From NCBI GenBank assembly GCA_964423615.1, contig CAYRFQ010000008.1:62001-126000 (forward strand): a stretch of DNA of 64,000 nt. Direction: 5' to 3'. The notes under the pieces are model-generated. The model made no database searches and had not been told where the DNA came from. It saw only the letters and a program-made list of their open reading frames with translations. The first letter of the stretch is position 1. Every line of letters starts with the position of its first letter. The stretch is from CAYRFQ01 sp964423615 (GTDB lineage: Bacteria; Planctomycetota; Planctomycetia; Gemmatales; Gemmataceae). Below, piece by piece: positions 44,385-54,178 of this stretch. A program made the translations under genes and the position numbers.

Positions 44385-44885
44385 ATGGCCACAGGCACAG
44401 GTTCTCAAACACTAGCTCTTGCCCAGGATCTCTTCGAGGTCCTGACGCAAATATCGCTCTCAACCCAACCCCATCAAAGGCGTGGTATGGAGTTAAAAGA
44501 ACTCGAGTTCTTAACTCTCTCCATCCTCCACTCCCACCAACCAATGATCGTTGGGAACATCCAGCGCCTTCTCGGTGTTCTTCCGGCACAAATGTCGCGA
44601 ATCATTCGTGCCCTAGAGAACCGAGAACCACCACTCATCTCGTGCGAGATTAACACGCGTGACAAACGAAAAGTCGACGTTCATTTGACAGATTCGGGTG
44701 AGCAAGCACTCCTCGACTACCAAGAGGCTCGGGTCGGTCGGTTGGCATCGATTCTCTCTGGAGCCACCGACGAAGATCAAGAAGATCTGACTCGCTTGAT
44801 TGACTTGCTCAATAATGCTCTGGAGCGCTCTCATGGTCCAATCAACGGAGCGGCTCATGCCAATGGAACCCATGCTAACGACTAA
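44385..44885 (+). CDS. MarR-family transcriptional regulator
   Basis: A 166-aa regulator. A MarR-type winged helix spans about 30-120: LKELEFLTLSILHSHQPMIV, the recognition helix region LLGVLPAQMSRIIRALEN and the wing ISCEINTRDKRKVDVHLTDSG. The frame is open 65 codons further upstream, but the ATG at 44385 begins a normal MarR length. Effector and target are unknown; it is not obviously coupled to ppdK, which lies 363 bp downstream. Confidence 0.85.
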   Translation: MATGTGSQTLALAQDLFEVLTQISLSTQPHQRRGMELKELEFLTLSILHSHQPMIVGNIQRLLGVLPAQMSRIIRALENREPPLISCEINTRDKRKVDVHLTDSGEQALLDYQEARVGRLASILSGATDEDQEDLTRLIDLLNNALERSHGPINGAAHANGTHAND

Positions 44886-45248
44886 TCGAATTTGTGACTC
44901 GATGACTCGTTATCCTCTTTGGGGCCCCAACACTTTAACTCTTCTGCCACACCTTCCAGCGCCACACCAGTTTTCAACTGCCCTTTGACGCTTCGGCATG
45001 TCGTTCGTACATTTCCCACTAGAGCGCCTTGGGATTTTGGCAGACCTGCCGCGGTTGCCAATTGGGCTGCACGCGTGACGGGAACTCACATCCAAAACTT
45101 CCAATTTCAGGGTAGACAACAACCTTCACCCTGAGCGTGCTTCTGTGGGAAAATCTCACCCCATGCAGTGGAACGTTTGACCGTTGGTGCCGCAAAGGTT
45201 GCAGCACCAGCTGGTGCGATCTGAATACCCTAGAGGACAACCTTAACG
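44886..45248. other. intergenic upstream of ppdK
   Basis: About 360 bp with no supported gene. The ppdK ribosome binding site GAGGA lies near 45233. Promoters are not obvious by eye. Confidence 0.45.
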
Positions 45249-47975
45249 ATGACCAAGTACGTCTACTTCTTCGGTGGTGGCAACGCCGACGGCAGTACCA
45301 CTATGAAAAATCTCCTTGGTGGCAAAGGAGCCAACCTGGCAGAGATGAACAAAATCGGCTTGCCGGTCCCTGCCGGATTTACCATCACCACCGAGGTCTG
45401 CACCTACTTTTACGACAACAACCACACCTACCCTCCTGAGCTAAAAGACCAAGTCGCCGAGGCACTCAAGAAGACCGAGCAGGTCATGGGAGCAAAGTTC
45501 GGCGACTCGACCAATCCCCTTTTACTCTCATGCCGCAGTGGTGCCCGTGAAAGTATGCCCGGCATGATGGACACAGTTTTAAACATCGGTTTAAACGAGA
45601 CTACCCTCGCTGCGATCATCAAACAGACCGGCAACGAGCGATTTGGCTGGGACAGTTACCGCCGATTCATCGCCATGTACGGCGATGTCGTGCTTGGGAT
45701 GAAGGGAACCGGCGATAATCCATTCGAATCCATTCTGCACAAAATCAAACACGCCAAGAACCTCGAGTTCGATACCCAACTCACTACCGAAGACCTCAAG
45801 GAAGTCGTCAAGCAATACAAAGCTGCAGTCAAGGAACATACCGGCAAAGAGTTCCCAGACGAGCCCATGGACCAAATTTGGACAGGCATTGACGCCGTGT
45901 TCAAGTCGTGGCACAACAACCGAGCCATTATTTATCGACGTCAGTACGGCATCCCTCACGAGTGGGGAACCGCCACAAACGTCCAAGCGATGGTCTTCGG
46001 CAACATGGGGGACGATTGTTGCACAGGTGTCGCTTTCACTCGCGACCCGGCGACCGGTGAGAGCGTCTTCTGGGGCGAATACCTCATTAACGCCCAGGGC
46101 GAAGACGTGGTGGCTGGAATTCGTACACCCAAACAGATCGCCCAGTTGAAAACCGACATGCCTGGCATGTACGACGAACTCGAGGCCATCCGCCAAAAGC
46201 TCGAGTCTCACTACAAGGACATGCAAGACATCGAGTTTACGGTCCAGAAAAACAAGGTTTGGATGCTCCAGACTCGAAACGGAAAACGGACCGGTTTTGC
46301 CGCCGTCCGGATCGCTGTGGATATGGTCGATGAAGGTTTGATCCCCCAGGAAGAAGCCCTCAATCCTCGCCGCGTGGCACCAGACGCTCTCAACCATTTG
46401 CTCCAACCGGTCTTCGATCCCAAGTCCAAGCAGCACGCCACGGAAGAGAAACGCGTCCTGGCCAAAGGCATCAACGCCGGTCCTGGAGCGGCCACAGGAC
46501 GAATCAAGTTCGAAGCAGCTGACGCGAAGACACACGTCAACCAGATCGGAAAAGGCAAACCCGACGCTCGCGTCATACTCGTCCGCGAGGAAACCAGCCC
46601 AGAAGACATCGAAGGAATGCAAATCGCCACTGGCATTCTGACCGCCAAAGGTGGAGCCTCCAGCCACGCCGCGGTCGTCAGCCGACAAATGGGTAAGGTC
46701 TGCGTGGTCGGGTGTCAAGACTTGCGAATCGATTATTCCGCCAAGACGCTCACCGTTGGTGACACCGTTCTCAACGACGGAGACTGGATCAGTATCGACG
46801 GATTCACCGGTGAAGTCATGGCAGGACAAGTCGAAACACGCCCCAGCGAAGTCATCCAGGTCCTCATCGAAAAGTCGCTCAAGCCTGAGGAATCTCGCGT
46901 CTACCAACAGTTCGCCGAGATGATGGAATGGGCCGACAAACACCGCAAACTCGGCGTTCGAACCAACGCCGACACTCCAAAAGACGCGGCGGCGGCAATC
47001 GCCTTCGGAGCCGAGGGCATCGGTCTCTGTCGGACAGAACACATGTTTTTCGAGGAAGGGCGTATCGACGCGATGCGAGAAATGATCCTCGCAGACAACG
47101 TCGAGGATCGCAAGAAAGCTCTTGAAAAACTCCTTCCCTACCAAAGAGAAGACTTCGAGGGTCTATTCAAGGCGATGGAAGGGCTTCCGGTTACAATTCG
47201 TGCACTCGATCCGCCATTGCACGAGTTCTTGCCGCACACCGAAGCCCAACAAAAAGAACTCGCGAGCAAATTGGGCGTCGACGCCGACCTCATCAAGCGA
47301 CGGGTCGCCGAACTCCACGAATCCAACCCGATGCTTGGACACCGTGGTTGCCGCCTCGGCATCGTGTATCCCGAAATCACCGAGATGCAGTGTCGAGCCA
47401 TCTTCGAAGCTGCCTGTAACGTCAAGAAAGCAGGCATCGACGTCAAGCCTGAAGTCATGATCCCGCTCGTCAGCTTCAAGACTGAACTCTCGGCGCAAGA
47501 GAAAATCGCTCGCGATACCGCCAAGAAGGTCTTCGAAGAGAAAGGCATCGAAGTCGCTTACTTGGTTGGCACGATGATCGAATTGCCCCGAGGTTGTGCT
47601 GCTGCCGATCAAATTGCCCAGGTCGCCGAATTCTTCAGCTTCGGGACTAACGACCTGACGCAAACCACTTTGGGAATCAGCCGCGACGACTACGGCACAT
47701 TCATGCCCCACTACCTCGACAATGACTTCCTCCCCAAAGATCCCTTCCAGTCAATCGATCGAGACGGTGTCGGCGAAATGATGAAGATGGGCGTGACCAA
47801 AGGCCGACAAACTCGCCCGGATATCAAACTTGGAATTTGTGGCGAGCACGGCGGCGATCCCGATTCGGTCGTCTTCTGCCACAACATCGGACTTGATTAC
47901 GTGAGTTGCTCTCCCTTCCGTGTCCCAGTTGCTCGACTTGCTGCAGCCCAAGCGGCCCTCGCAGACAAGAAGTAG
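45249..47975 (+). CDS. ppdK: pyruvate, phosphate dikinase
   Basis: PPDK interconverts pyruvate, ATP and Pi with PEP, AMP and PPi. The 908-aa protein has the N-terminal ATP-grasp domain (KYVYFFGGG, LLGGKGANLAEM), the phospho-carrier His473 in GGASSHAAVVSRQMGK and the C-terminal TIM barrel with EGIGLCRTEHMFF and Cys864 in GICGEHGG. Length and motif order match the family. The ATG follows GAGGA by about 10. It is monocistronic, followed by a hairpin at 48017-48044. It could serve gluconeogenesis or PPi-based glycolysis. Confidence 0.97.
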   Translation: MTKYVYFFGGGNADGSTTMKNLLGGKGANLAEMNKIGLPVPAGFTITTEVCTYFYDNNHTYPPELKDQVAEALKKTEQVMGAKFGDSTNPLLLSCRSGARESMPGMMDTVLNIGLNETTLAAIIKQTGNERFGWDSYRRFIAMYGDVVLGMKGTGDNPFESILHKIKHAKNLEFDTQLTTEDLKEVVKQYKAAVKEHTGKEFPDEPMDQIWTGIDAVFKSWHNNRAIIYRRQYGIPHEWGTATNVQAMVFGNMGDDCCTGVAFTRDPATGESVFWGEYLINAQGEDVVAGIRTPKQIAQLKTDMPGMYDELEAIRQKLESHYKDMQDIEFTVQKNKVWMLQTRNGKRTGFAAVRIAVDMVDEGLIPQEEALNPRRVAPDALNHLLQPVFDPKSKQHATEEKRVLAKGINAGPGAATGRIKFEAADAKTHVNQIGKGKPDARVILVREETSPEDIEGMQIATGILTAKGGASSHAAVVSRQMGKVCVVGCQDLRIDYSAKTLTVGDTVLNDGDWISIDGFTGEVMAGQVETRPSEVIQVLIEKSLKPEESRVYQQFAEMMEWADKHRKLGVRTNADTPKDAAAAIAFGAEGIGLCRTEHMFFEEGRIDAMREMILADNVEDRKKALEKLLPYQREDFEGLFKAMEGLPVTIRALDPPLHEFLPHTEAQQKELASKLGVDADLIKRRVAELHESNPMLGHRGCRLGIVYPEITEMQCRAIFEAACNVKKAGIDVKPEVMIPLVSFKTELSAQEKIARDTAKKVFEEKGIEVAYLVGTMIELPRGCAAADQIAQVAEFFSFGTNDLTQTTLGISRDDYGTFMPHYLDNDFLPKDPFQSIDRDGVGEMMKMGVTKGRQTRPDIKLGICGEHGGDPDSVVFCHNIGLDYVSCSPFRVPVARLAAAQAALADKK

Positions 47976-48016
47976 AGGAACTCATCGGTCGAGAGTTAGG
48001 TAAGTGTCGAACTTAT

Positions 48017-48044
48017 TCCTTCGCCCTGCTTGCGGGGCGAAGGA
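48017..48044 (+). terminator. hairpin after ppdK
   Basis: A perfect 10-bp GC-rich stem (48017-48026 with 48035-48044) and an 8-base loop about 40 bp after the ppdK stop. The trailing sequence (CTTGAACTTCC) has no T-run, so it is a probable, not typical, terminator. Confidence 0.55.
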
Positions 48045-48202
48045 CTTGAACTTCCCTCGCACCGCTTGCGAATTAAGGGATCGAGGGTGAGGGGAAAATC
48101 AACCCGTCGATCCTTTGCCTCCCAAAAAACGCCTCTCAGCGCTATGCAACCCGAGACCTCTCAACTCTTGACTCTCCACTTCTGGCTGTTTACGCTCCAT
48201 TT

Positions 48203-48757
48203 ATGAACCACAAAGATCCATTTCTACGAATACTGGCTGCGATTGCGTTTTCGGCCAGGCACCATCTCGGTCAAATCCGTAAAGACAACAAAACGCCATA
48301 CGTCAGCCATCCTTTTCGAGTCACGTTCATCCTCAGGGACTTGTTTGAAGTCGCTGACCACGACACGTTGACGGCCTGCGTTTTACACGACACACTCGAA
48401 GATACACTCGCAGATTTTGACGACTTGGAAGAAGAGTTCGGCCACAAGATCGCCGAATGGGTCGCGATGTTGTCCAAAGATCCGCGTTTGCCCGAGGAAA
48501 AGCGGGAAGCCCTCTACTGCGATGTTCTGGCCAAGGCTCCCTGGCAGGTGCAAGTTTGTAAACTAGCCGACGTTTACGACAATCTTCTGGATAGCACCAC
48601 GTTCGACCCCAAAAAAAGGCTCAAGGCCATCAAGAAAAAACGACAATACATGGACGCCATCGCGACTGGATTGAAACCAGAAGCCAAGAAAGCTCTTCTG
48701 CAGACTCTTAAGGTTTATGACGAATTGATTGAGAACTGTCAAAAGCAAGCGGAGTAA
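48203..48757 (+). CDS. stand-alone (p)ppGpp hydrolase-type HD protein (SAH/MESH1 class)
   Basis: A 184-aa HD-domain protein. The helical bundle has ARHHLGQIRKDNKTPYVSHP (His18/19, His36), then VLHDTLEDT (His62-Asp63, Glu66-Asp67) and KLADVYDNL (Asp123), the metal and substrate residues of the RelA/SpoT hydrolase domain. There is no synthetase, TGS or ACT domain, so it fits the small alarmone hydrolase class; related HD families cannot be excluded. It would remove the alarmone's pyrophosphate. No SD is evident before the ATG. It lies between ppdK and the DUF1559 pair. Confidence 0.82.
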   Translation: MNHKDPFLRILAAIAFSARHHLGQIRKDNKTPYVSHPFRVTFILRDLFEVADHDTLTACVLHDTLEDTLADFDDLEEEFGHKIAEWVAMLSKDPRLPEEKREALYCDVLAKAPWQVQVCKLADVYDNLLDSTTFDPKKRLKAIKKKRQYMDAIATGLKPEAKKALLQTLKVYDELIENCQKQAE

Positions 48758-48799
48758 TCACAAGCTAAGGCACCAGACATTCCAAGGAGCTACAAGTCG

Positions 48800-49717
48800 A
48801 TGAGTTCACCCGACGATCCACATTTCTCAGACGAACCACGCCAGCGAGGACCTGGCGACCGCGATGCTTTCGAAGATCGCAAAAGTCGGCGACGACCCGA
48901 CGACTACGACGACCGTGATGATTACGATGATCGCGATGATTACGATGATCGCGGTTCCCGGCGGCCAAGACGACGACCACCCAAGAAAAAGACGTCCGTG
49001 GGAGTTATCATCGCCATCGTCGCGGGAGTCATACTCCTCTGTGGCGGAGCTGGCGTCGCATTGCTACTTCCGGCAGTCCAGAAGGTCCGCACCGCGGCAG
49101 CCCGCTCCCAGACGACCAACAACATGAAACAGATCGTGTTGGCCTGTCAGAGTCACAAAGACGGTCAAGGTAGTTACCCAGTCCACGCCATCTACAGTGA
49201 AGACGGCAAAGCGCTGCTCAGTTGGCGAGTCAAAATATTGCCTTACATCGAACAAAAAAACTTATACGACCTATTCAAACTCGACGAACCATGGGATAGC
49301 CCACACAACATAACCCTTTTGCCTTTGATTCCGAAAACCTACCTCCACCCGTATGCAGCCGATGGTAACAAGGAACGCGATGGGTTGACACACTTCCAAG
49401 TCTTCGTCACCAAACCGGGGCTTCTGCCGAATTCGATCTTCTTACGATCACCAACGCAAGCACCCAGGATAATGCGGATTAGAGATGGCACGTCCAACAC
49501 AATCATGGTCGTAGAAGCCACCAAGGCCGTCCCATGGACAAAGCCCGAGGACTTAACATTCGATCCCAATGGGCCCTTACCTCAAGTTGGTGGCCTATTC
49601 CCGGGCGGGTATGTAGCCGGGATGGCGGATGGATCGGTACGGTTTCTCGACCCGCAAAATGCACCCGATCTGCGATCCTTGATCACGGCCAATGGCGGAG
49701 AAAAGTTCCAATTCTGA
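48800..49717 (+). CDS. DUF1559 (H-X9-DG) protein with Asp/Arg-rich N-terminal repeat
   Basis: A 305-aa protein. Residues 34-51 are three copies of DDYDDR in a charged N-terminal region (48899-48952), then a basic patch and a transmembrane segment (about 66-90) running into ALLLPAVQKVR, the start of a DUF1559 pilin-like domain. The C-terminus has the family's closing motif (MADGSVRFLD). The usual prepilin signal FTLIELLVVIAII is missing: the membrane helix is preceded by a long cytoplasmic-looking tail. AAGGAG lies about 10 before the ATG. It resembles the paralogue just downstream. Confidence 0.85.
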   Translation: MSSPDDPHFSDEPRQRGPGDRDAFEDRKSRRRPDDYDDRDDYDDRDDYDDRGSRRPRRRPPKKKTSVGVIIAIVAGVILLCGGAGVALLLPAVQKVRTAAARSQTTNNMKQIVLACQSHKDGQGSYPVHAIYSEDGKALLSWRVKILPYIEQKNLYDLFKLDEPWDSPHNITLLPLIPKTYLHPYAADGNKERDGLTHFQVFVTKPGLLPNSIFLRSPTQAPRIMRIRDGTSNTIMVVEATKAVPWTKPEDLTFDPNGPLPQVGGLFPGGYVAGMADGSVRFLDPQNAPDLRSLITANGGEKFQF

Positions 49718-49933
49718 CTTTCACAACGTTTGCAACTTCCCAGTCACCGGATCAAGAGTTCGCACAATGATACCCGACGAACCCCATTGTTCCCAGGAGA
49801 CTCCCCGGCCACCTTACGGCAGCAGATTGATCATTTTAGCTCACCCAAAATTCAAGTCCTGGTTTCCTAGGTAAGCCGGAAGACTACGATTAGGAAGCCA
49901 AGGGCGAAAAACAGTTGCTGAAGAGGACCTTCG

Positions 49934-50737
49934 ATGAATTTGGAAGAAATCCAGGGGAAGCTGGCTGCAAAACAGAAAAGCCGCCCTATTCCAAGAATCC
50001 ATAACAAGCTGGGGATTTGGTTCCCGGATTGGCTCTTGGCCGTGCTGTTTTTTCTCATCCTTGGTGGCCTGGTTGTCTCTATCCCGAATCACCTGTTCTA
50101 CAGAGTGAGCACACCAGCCAACCGATCAGGGAGTAATTCTAATCTGAGGCACATTACACTCGCCTTTCATGATTACCACGACAACCACGGAAAGCTCCCT
50201 CGGCACGCCATTTATGACCCCAATGGACGCCCGCTCCTGAGTTGGCGTGTCCTTATTCTGCCATTCATCGACCAAGGACACCTCTACAAAGAATTCCGAC
50301 TCGACGAGCCATGGGATAGTCCACACAACAAGCCGCTGTTACGGAAGATGCCACAGATATACGTTCATCCCGACGCTGCATTCGATTCATCAAAGGGACT
50401 CACCCATTACCAAGCATTTGTGATAAAACCAGGTACAAATCCAACATCGATCCTAGTGGAATCGCCAATTTCGGAACGAAGTCTTTATGACATGAGAAAA
50501 TTAGACGGCGTATCCAGCACGATCCTCATCGTCGAAGCCGACAAACAGGTTCCTTGGACAAAGCCAGAAGATTTGGAATTTGATCCAGCCGGTCCACTAC
50601 CGAAGCTTGGAGTCAACGGAAATGGGGCTTTGGCAAGTTTTGCTGATGGTTCGGTTCGAAATCTTGTCAATTTCAACAAGAAGGAACTTCAAGCTTTAAT
50701 CACCGTCAACGGAAACGAAAAGTTGCCAGAGTTGTAG
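49934..50737 (+). CDS. second DUF1559-type membrane protein
   Basis: A 267-aa relative of the preceding gene. One transmembrane segment (about 33-50), then a domain sharing many stretches with the neighbour: LSWRVLILPFIDQ, DEPWDSPHN, VPWTKPEDL and ending FADGSVRNL. It lacks the LLPAVQKV strand that starts the standard domain and has no prepilin motif. GAGG precedes the ATG by about 8. The two genes likely arose by duplication. Function unknown. Confidence 0.83.
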   Translation: MNLEEIQGKLAAKQKSRPIPRIHNKLGIWFPDWLLAVLFFLILGGLVVSIPNHLFYRVSTPANRSGSNSNLRHITLAFHDYHDNHGKLPRHAIYDPNGRPLLSWRVLILPFIDQGHLYKEFRLDEPWDSPHNKPLLRKMPQIYVHPDAAFDSSKGLTHYQAFVIKPGTNPTSILVESPISERSLYDMRKLDGVSSTILIVEADKQVPWTKPEDLEFDPAGPLPKLGVNGNGALASFADGSVRNLVNFNKKELQALITVNGNEKLPEL

Positions 50738-50909
50738 ACATCCAATGGTCGAATTCGGCACGACATTGCCCCCCGACAGTCGCAACTGGTGCAACACATC
50801 AGGTCGGAACGAACCGGCTTCCTCGACTGATGTAATGCCGTCGGAAACGCTCCGCTGGTGTGGTAAGATTTCAGGACATCTCGAATGTAGTTCCTTGAGG
50901 AGAGTCCCC

Positions 50910-52286
50910 GTGCGGAAACACATCATCGTTTTACTTCTCTCTTGTCTCATCAATCCAGCAGCCCTGGCTCAGTTCGAAGGTCGGATGTACACTCGTCCCG
51001 AAGTTCCACCCAAGGATGTCCTCGATCGACTCAGCTTGACATTAGCCTGGTCTGGGAAGATTAGAACGGCAGGGTTAAAGGACGGGATTGCCACGTTGCA
51101 AATCATGGGTCCCGCCAACAACAAGTCCAATGCTCACCTGCTTATCCAAACGATAGGTGGTGACATCGTTCAATATGATGCCGAGAACGGCGACCGTCTG
51201 TGGCGCACTCCAGTGAGAATTCCCTTCGAAAGCATCCTACCTATCACCTATAACCCTGACACCGTTTTCGTGTTTCGGGGCAACTACATGTTCGGCCTCG
51301 ATCGCACGACAGGAAAACATCGTTTCTACACCGTGGACTATCTCCAAACTGCCGAGAGGACGACCCTTCGACCACCATTGAACGTAAAATTGGGATACCG
51401 GCTCATTTTCCCTCCAACATCACCTCCGGTGGCCGATGACTTGGCCGTCTTCATCCCGTCTGGACCGCGGATTGCTGCCTACTTAACTCCTTTCCCAAAG
51501 CCCAAAGACAAGAAGTTGTACACGGTTCCGGCCATTAACCCCGCCAGTGCATTTCCCCCCGATGTCTTGGAACTGGAAAAGTTGAACCCACCGGCGTTGA
51601 AATTCATTTGGAGCAAACGATTCCTTGATTTCAATATCGCGACTCAGCCCGTGATCAGCGAGAAAGCTATCACAATCCCTGGAACCAATGGAGTCCTTCT
51701 CACTCACGACAAGTTCAACGGGGATCAACGTAAGCGCTACAAAGTCTTCGGCAAGCTCAGCGCAGCGTTAGGCCATTTCGGAAACCAGGTGTTCATTGGT
51801 ACCGAAGAAACCTTGCTCTATGCCTTCGACGTCCAGGACAGAAGACTCCAATGGCGGTACTTCTCAGGCGGAAGGATCAAGAAGCCGGTGCACGTCACCT
51901 ACGAGGACGTTTTCATCACACCCGAAAAGGCTGGATTGTCTCGACTCGATCGGAAGACGGGTCGGTCGCTATGGCGGAATCGCGACGCCAACATGTTCCT
52001 CGCAGTCAATCAGAAGTTCGTTTACGCAAGGGACTCCCGTGGAAATCTCCTCGTGATTGATTACATGCGGGGTCGGACATTGGCCAAGCTGAACACTCGC
52101 GCCTTCACAATCACTTTGCCCCATACCTATACCGACCGGATCTATATGGCGGCCCACAACGGCCGAATCATGTGCCTAAGACTGACCGAGAACGAGACCC
52201 CGGTGCTGCCGCGTTTCGATCCTGAGGCCGAAAAGAAGAAAACGAAGAAAAAGAAAAACGGTGACGATCTGCCACCGATCAACTAG
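50910..52286 (+). CDS. secreted PQQ-like beta-propeller protein
   Basis: The start is GTG at 50910, with GAGGAG about 9 upstream, giving 458 aa and a signal peptide (RKHIIVLLLSCLINPAALA). The mature protein has repeated blades of the PQQ-like type (for example GDIVQYDAENGDRLWRTPV, AFDVQDRRLQWRYF and RLDRKTGRSLWRN). There is no PQQ ligand evidence; many such propellers are assembly or binding proteins. The C-terminus is Lys-rich. It ends 24 bp before the permease gene, so the two are probably cotranscribed. Confidence 0.85.
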   Translation: MRKHIIVLLLSCLINPAALAQFEGRMYTRPEVPPKDVLDRLSLTLAWSGKIRTAGLKDGIATLQIMGPANNKSNAHLLIQTIGGDIVQYDAENGDRLWRTPVRIPFESILPITYNPDTVFVFRGNYMFGLDRTTGKHRFYTVDYLQTAERTTLRPPLNVKLGYRLIFPPTSPPVADDLAVFIPSGPRIAAYLTPFPKPKDKKLYTVPAINPASAFPPDVLELEKLNPPALKFIWSKRFLDFNIATQPVISEKAITIPGTNGVLLTHDKFNGDQRKRYKVFGKLSAALGHFGNQVFIGTEETLLYAFDVQDRRLQWRYFSGGRIKKPVHVTYEDVFITPEKAGLSRLDRKTGRSLWRNRDANMFLAVNQKFVYARDSRGNLLVIDYMRGRTLAKLNTRAFTITLPHTYTDRIYMAAHNGRIMCLRLTENETPVLPRFDPEAEKKKTKKKKNGDDLPPIN

Positions 52287-52310
52287 GGCCCTCTCTCAAC
52301 GAGATCAATC

Positions 52311-53954
52311 GTGGTGTGGTGGCGATACCTGCTGTTGACAGTTTTGGGAGTCTTACTTGGACTCCCTCTCCTACTTCCCCTCATCGAATGTGGGTCCTCG
52401 GTCACGAAACTCGTTAGTCCCGATGAGTTATCTCGTCTCTTTTCGTTGGCCAAGACAACAACGCTATTGGTCATCAGCGTGGTGGGCATTTCGCTGCCAA
52501 TGGGAATCATGTCCGGGCTCTTGCTCTTCCGGACGGACATGCTTGGTCGATCCCTGTTTTTGTTCGTCACCGGATTGATACTATTTGTTCCACTTCCCGT
52601 TTTCACATCGGCGTGGCAAGCGGCAGTTGGCTTCGATGGATGGCTACTTCCGCTCTGGGCACCGAGGCAGCGACAACCTTGGGCCGAAGGATTGTTTCCC
52701 GCTATCTGGGTCCACTCACTAGCCGCTATCCCATGGACAAGTTGGATCGTCGGATCGTGCTCACTATGGGTCGAACGAGAACTCGAAGAAGACGCCCTAC
52801 TCGTCCACCCCCCCCTAACGGTCCTCTTGCGAGTTACAGTCTCACGGTGTTACGCAGGAATAATCTGCGCGGCCATCTGGACTGCATTACAAGTCGTTGG
52901 CAACATCGTGGTCACCGACATGTTCCAGGTCCGAAGTTTTGCCGAGGAGGTCTACTTGGTGCTAAATCAGGGCTCCGAGGATGCGGTCACGAGTGCCGTT
53001 ATGGTTTCACTACCGGCGATGTTCCTCTTTTGGGCTTTCCTCCTCAGCGTCGGAGCGTACGCCTACCGTTTGCTACCACCTCCGCTTTCGATCACCCGAC
53101 CGCCACTGATCTTTTCGGCTGGACAATGGGGTTGGTGTTGGCTTTTGGGCTTGGTCGTTCTTTACGGATTCGTCCTTCTGTTGCCGATCTTCAGTCTGCT
53201 GCGTCAGGTGGGTATCGAAGGTAGCCCAGAGCGATGGTCATTCTCAGGAGCATTACTACAACTCACAAAAGCCGCTCGAGTCTCCGGAATCGAAGTCATC
53301 TCAAGTTTTGCTTGTGCGTGTATCGTCGGCGTCGTCGCTGGAGTTACAGCGTTGATCCTTTCGTCAAACCTGGCGAGAAATCGTTACTTGCGTTGGTTGG
53401 TCTTCGCGGTCCTTGCAGCTATCGCGGTGTTGCCAGGCCCCATTTTGGGAATCGGTCTGAAGAGCACAATTTTGTTTCTGATCTCAATGATTCCCATCCC
53501 GTTCGTCGAAAAGTGGCTTTACTTTGGACCGTCTTGGGTGCCGATCGGATGGGCGTATTTTCTCCGCTGGTTCCCTGTTGCCTTTGCCGTCGTGTGGCTT
53601 GCTTACCGTTCGATTCCCAAGTCCCTCACCGACCAGAGTGATCTCGACGGACTCTCCGCCACTAGGCGATTATGGTCTTTGGAAGCACCGCTCACCCGCC
53701 GAGCCGTCTTCATCGCAAGCGGCGTCGTAACGGCCCTCTCTCTAGGGGAGGTCAGCACAAGCAAGTTGGCGGGAACGCCTGGTGTCCAGACGTTCTCGAT
53801 GGTGGTCTTCGACCGGATGCACTACGGCGTCACTCAGGAAGTGGCGGCAATATGTCTGCTGCAATTGTCTCTGGTAGGAGCAATGGGCCTTTGCGGGTTG
53901 GTCTGGTGGGGAATCTTTCGAGGACGACAACGCACGAAATATGACTTAGATTGA
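52311..53954 (+). CDS. fused two-domain ABC permease (ThiP/Fe3+-type)
   Basis: A 547-aa membrane protein with two tandem binding-protein-dependent permease domains and about 12 transmembrane segments. EAA-type loops appear in each half (for example EEDALLVHPPLTVLLRVTVS and SATRRLWSLEAPLTRRAVFI). The arrangement resembles FbpB and ThiP. No ATP-binding or substrate-binding gene lies beside it. The start is a GTG just after the stop of the preceding gene. Substrate (iron, thiamine or similar) is inference. Confidence 0.83.
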   Translation: MVWWRYLLLTVLGVLLGLPLLLPLIECGSSVTKLVSPDELSRLFSLAKTTTLLVISVVGISLPMGIMSGLLLFRTDMLGRSLFLFVTGLILFVPLPVFTSAWQAAVGFDGWLLPLWAPRQRQPWAEGLFPAIWVHSLAAIPWTSWIVGSCSLWVERELEEDALLVHPPLTVLLRVTVSRCYAGIICAAIWTALQVVGNIVVTDMFQVRSFAEEVYLVLNQGSEDAVTSAVMVSLPAMFLFWAFLLSVGAYAYRLLPPPLSITRPPLIFSAGQWGWCWLLGLVVLYGFVLLLPIFSLLRQVGIEGSPERWSFSGALLQLTKAARVSGIEVISSFACACIVGVVAGVTALILSSNLARNRYLRWLVFAVLAAIAVLPGPILGIGLKSTILFLISMIPIPFVEKWLYFGPSWVPIGWAYFLRWFPVAFAVVWLAYRSIPKSLTDQSDLDGLSATRRLWSLEAPLTRRAVFIASGVVTALSLGEVSTSKLAGTPGVQTFSMVVFDRMHYGVTQEVAAICLLQLSLVGAMGLCGLVWWGIFRGRQRTKYDLD

Positions 53955-54178
53955 GCCACTTGCATACAATGATGGCAGAGATTCGCCATCGAGTCGACGA
54001 GTGCCGGATCGAATGATCATCAACATCACAAATGGCTCAGCCATTCGAACGTGTCGAAGTTTTCAAAGCGTTTTCGACAATGCTTAGTGGGTTCGATCAT
54101 TCCGAGGCCCCGGAACTCACAGACCTTGAGTTTCTGACCGAAATGCTGCCATCGACATGTCAATACAAGGAGACCCCA

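Noticed and set aside
45591..47144. 517-codon open frame on the minus strand inside ppdK
   Set aside because: It runs antisense to a clear PPDK gene, has no recognisable domain and reflects codon bias of the sense gene.
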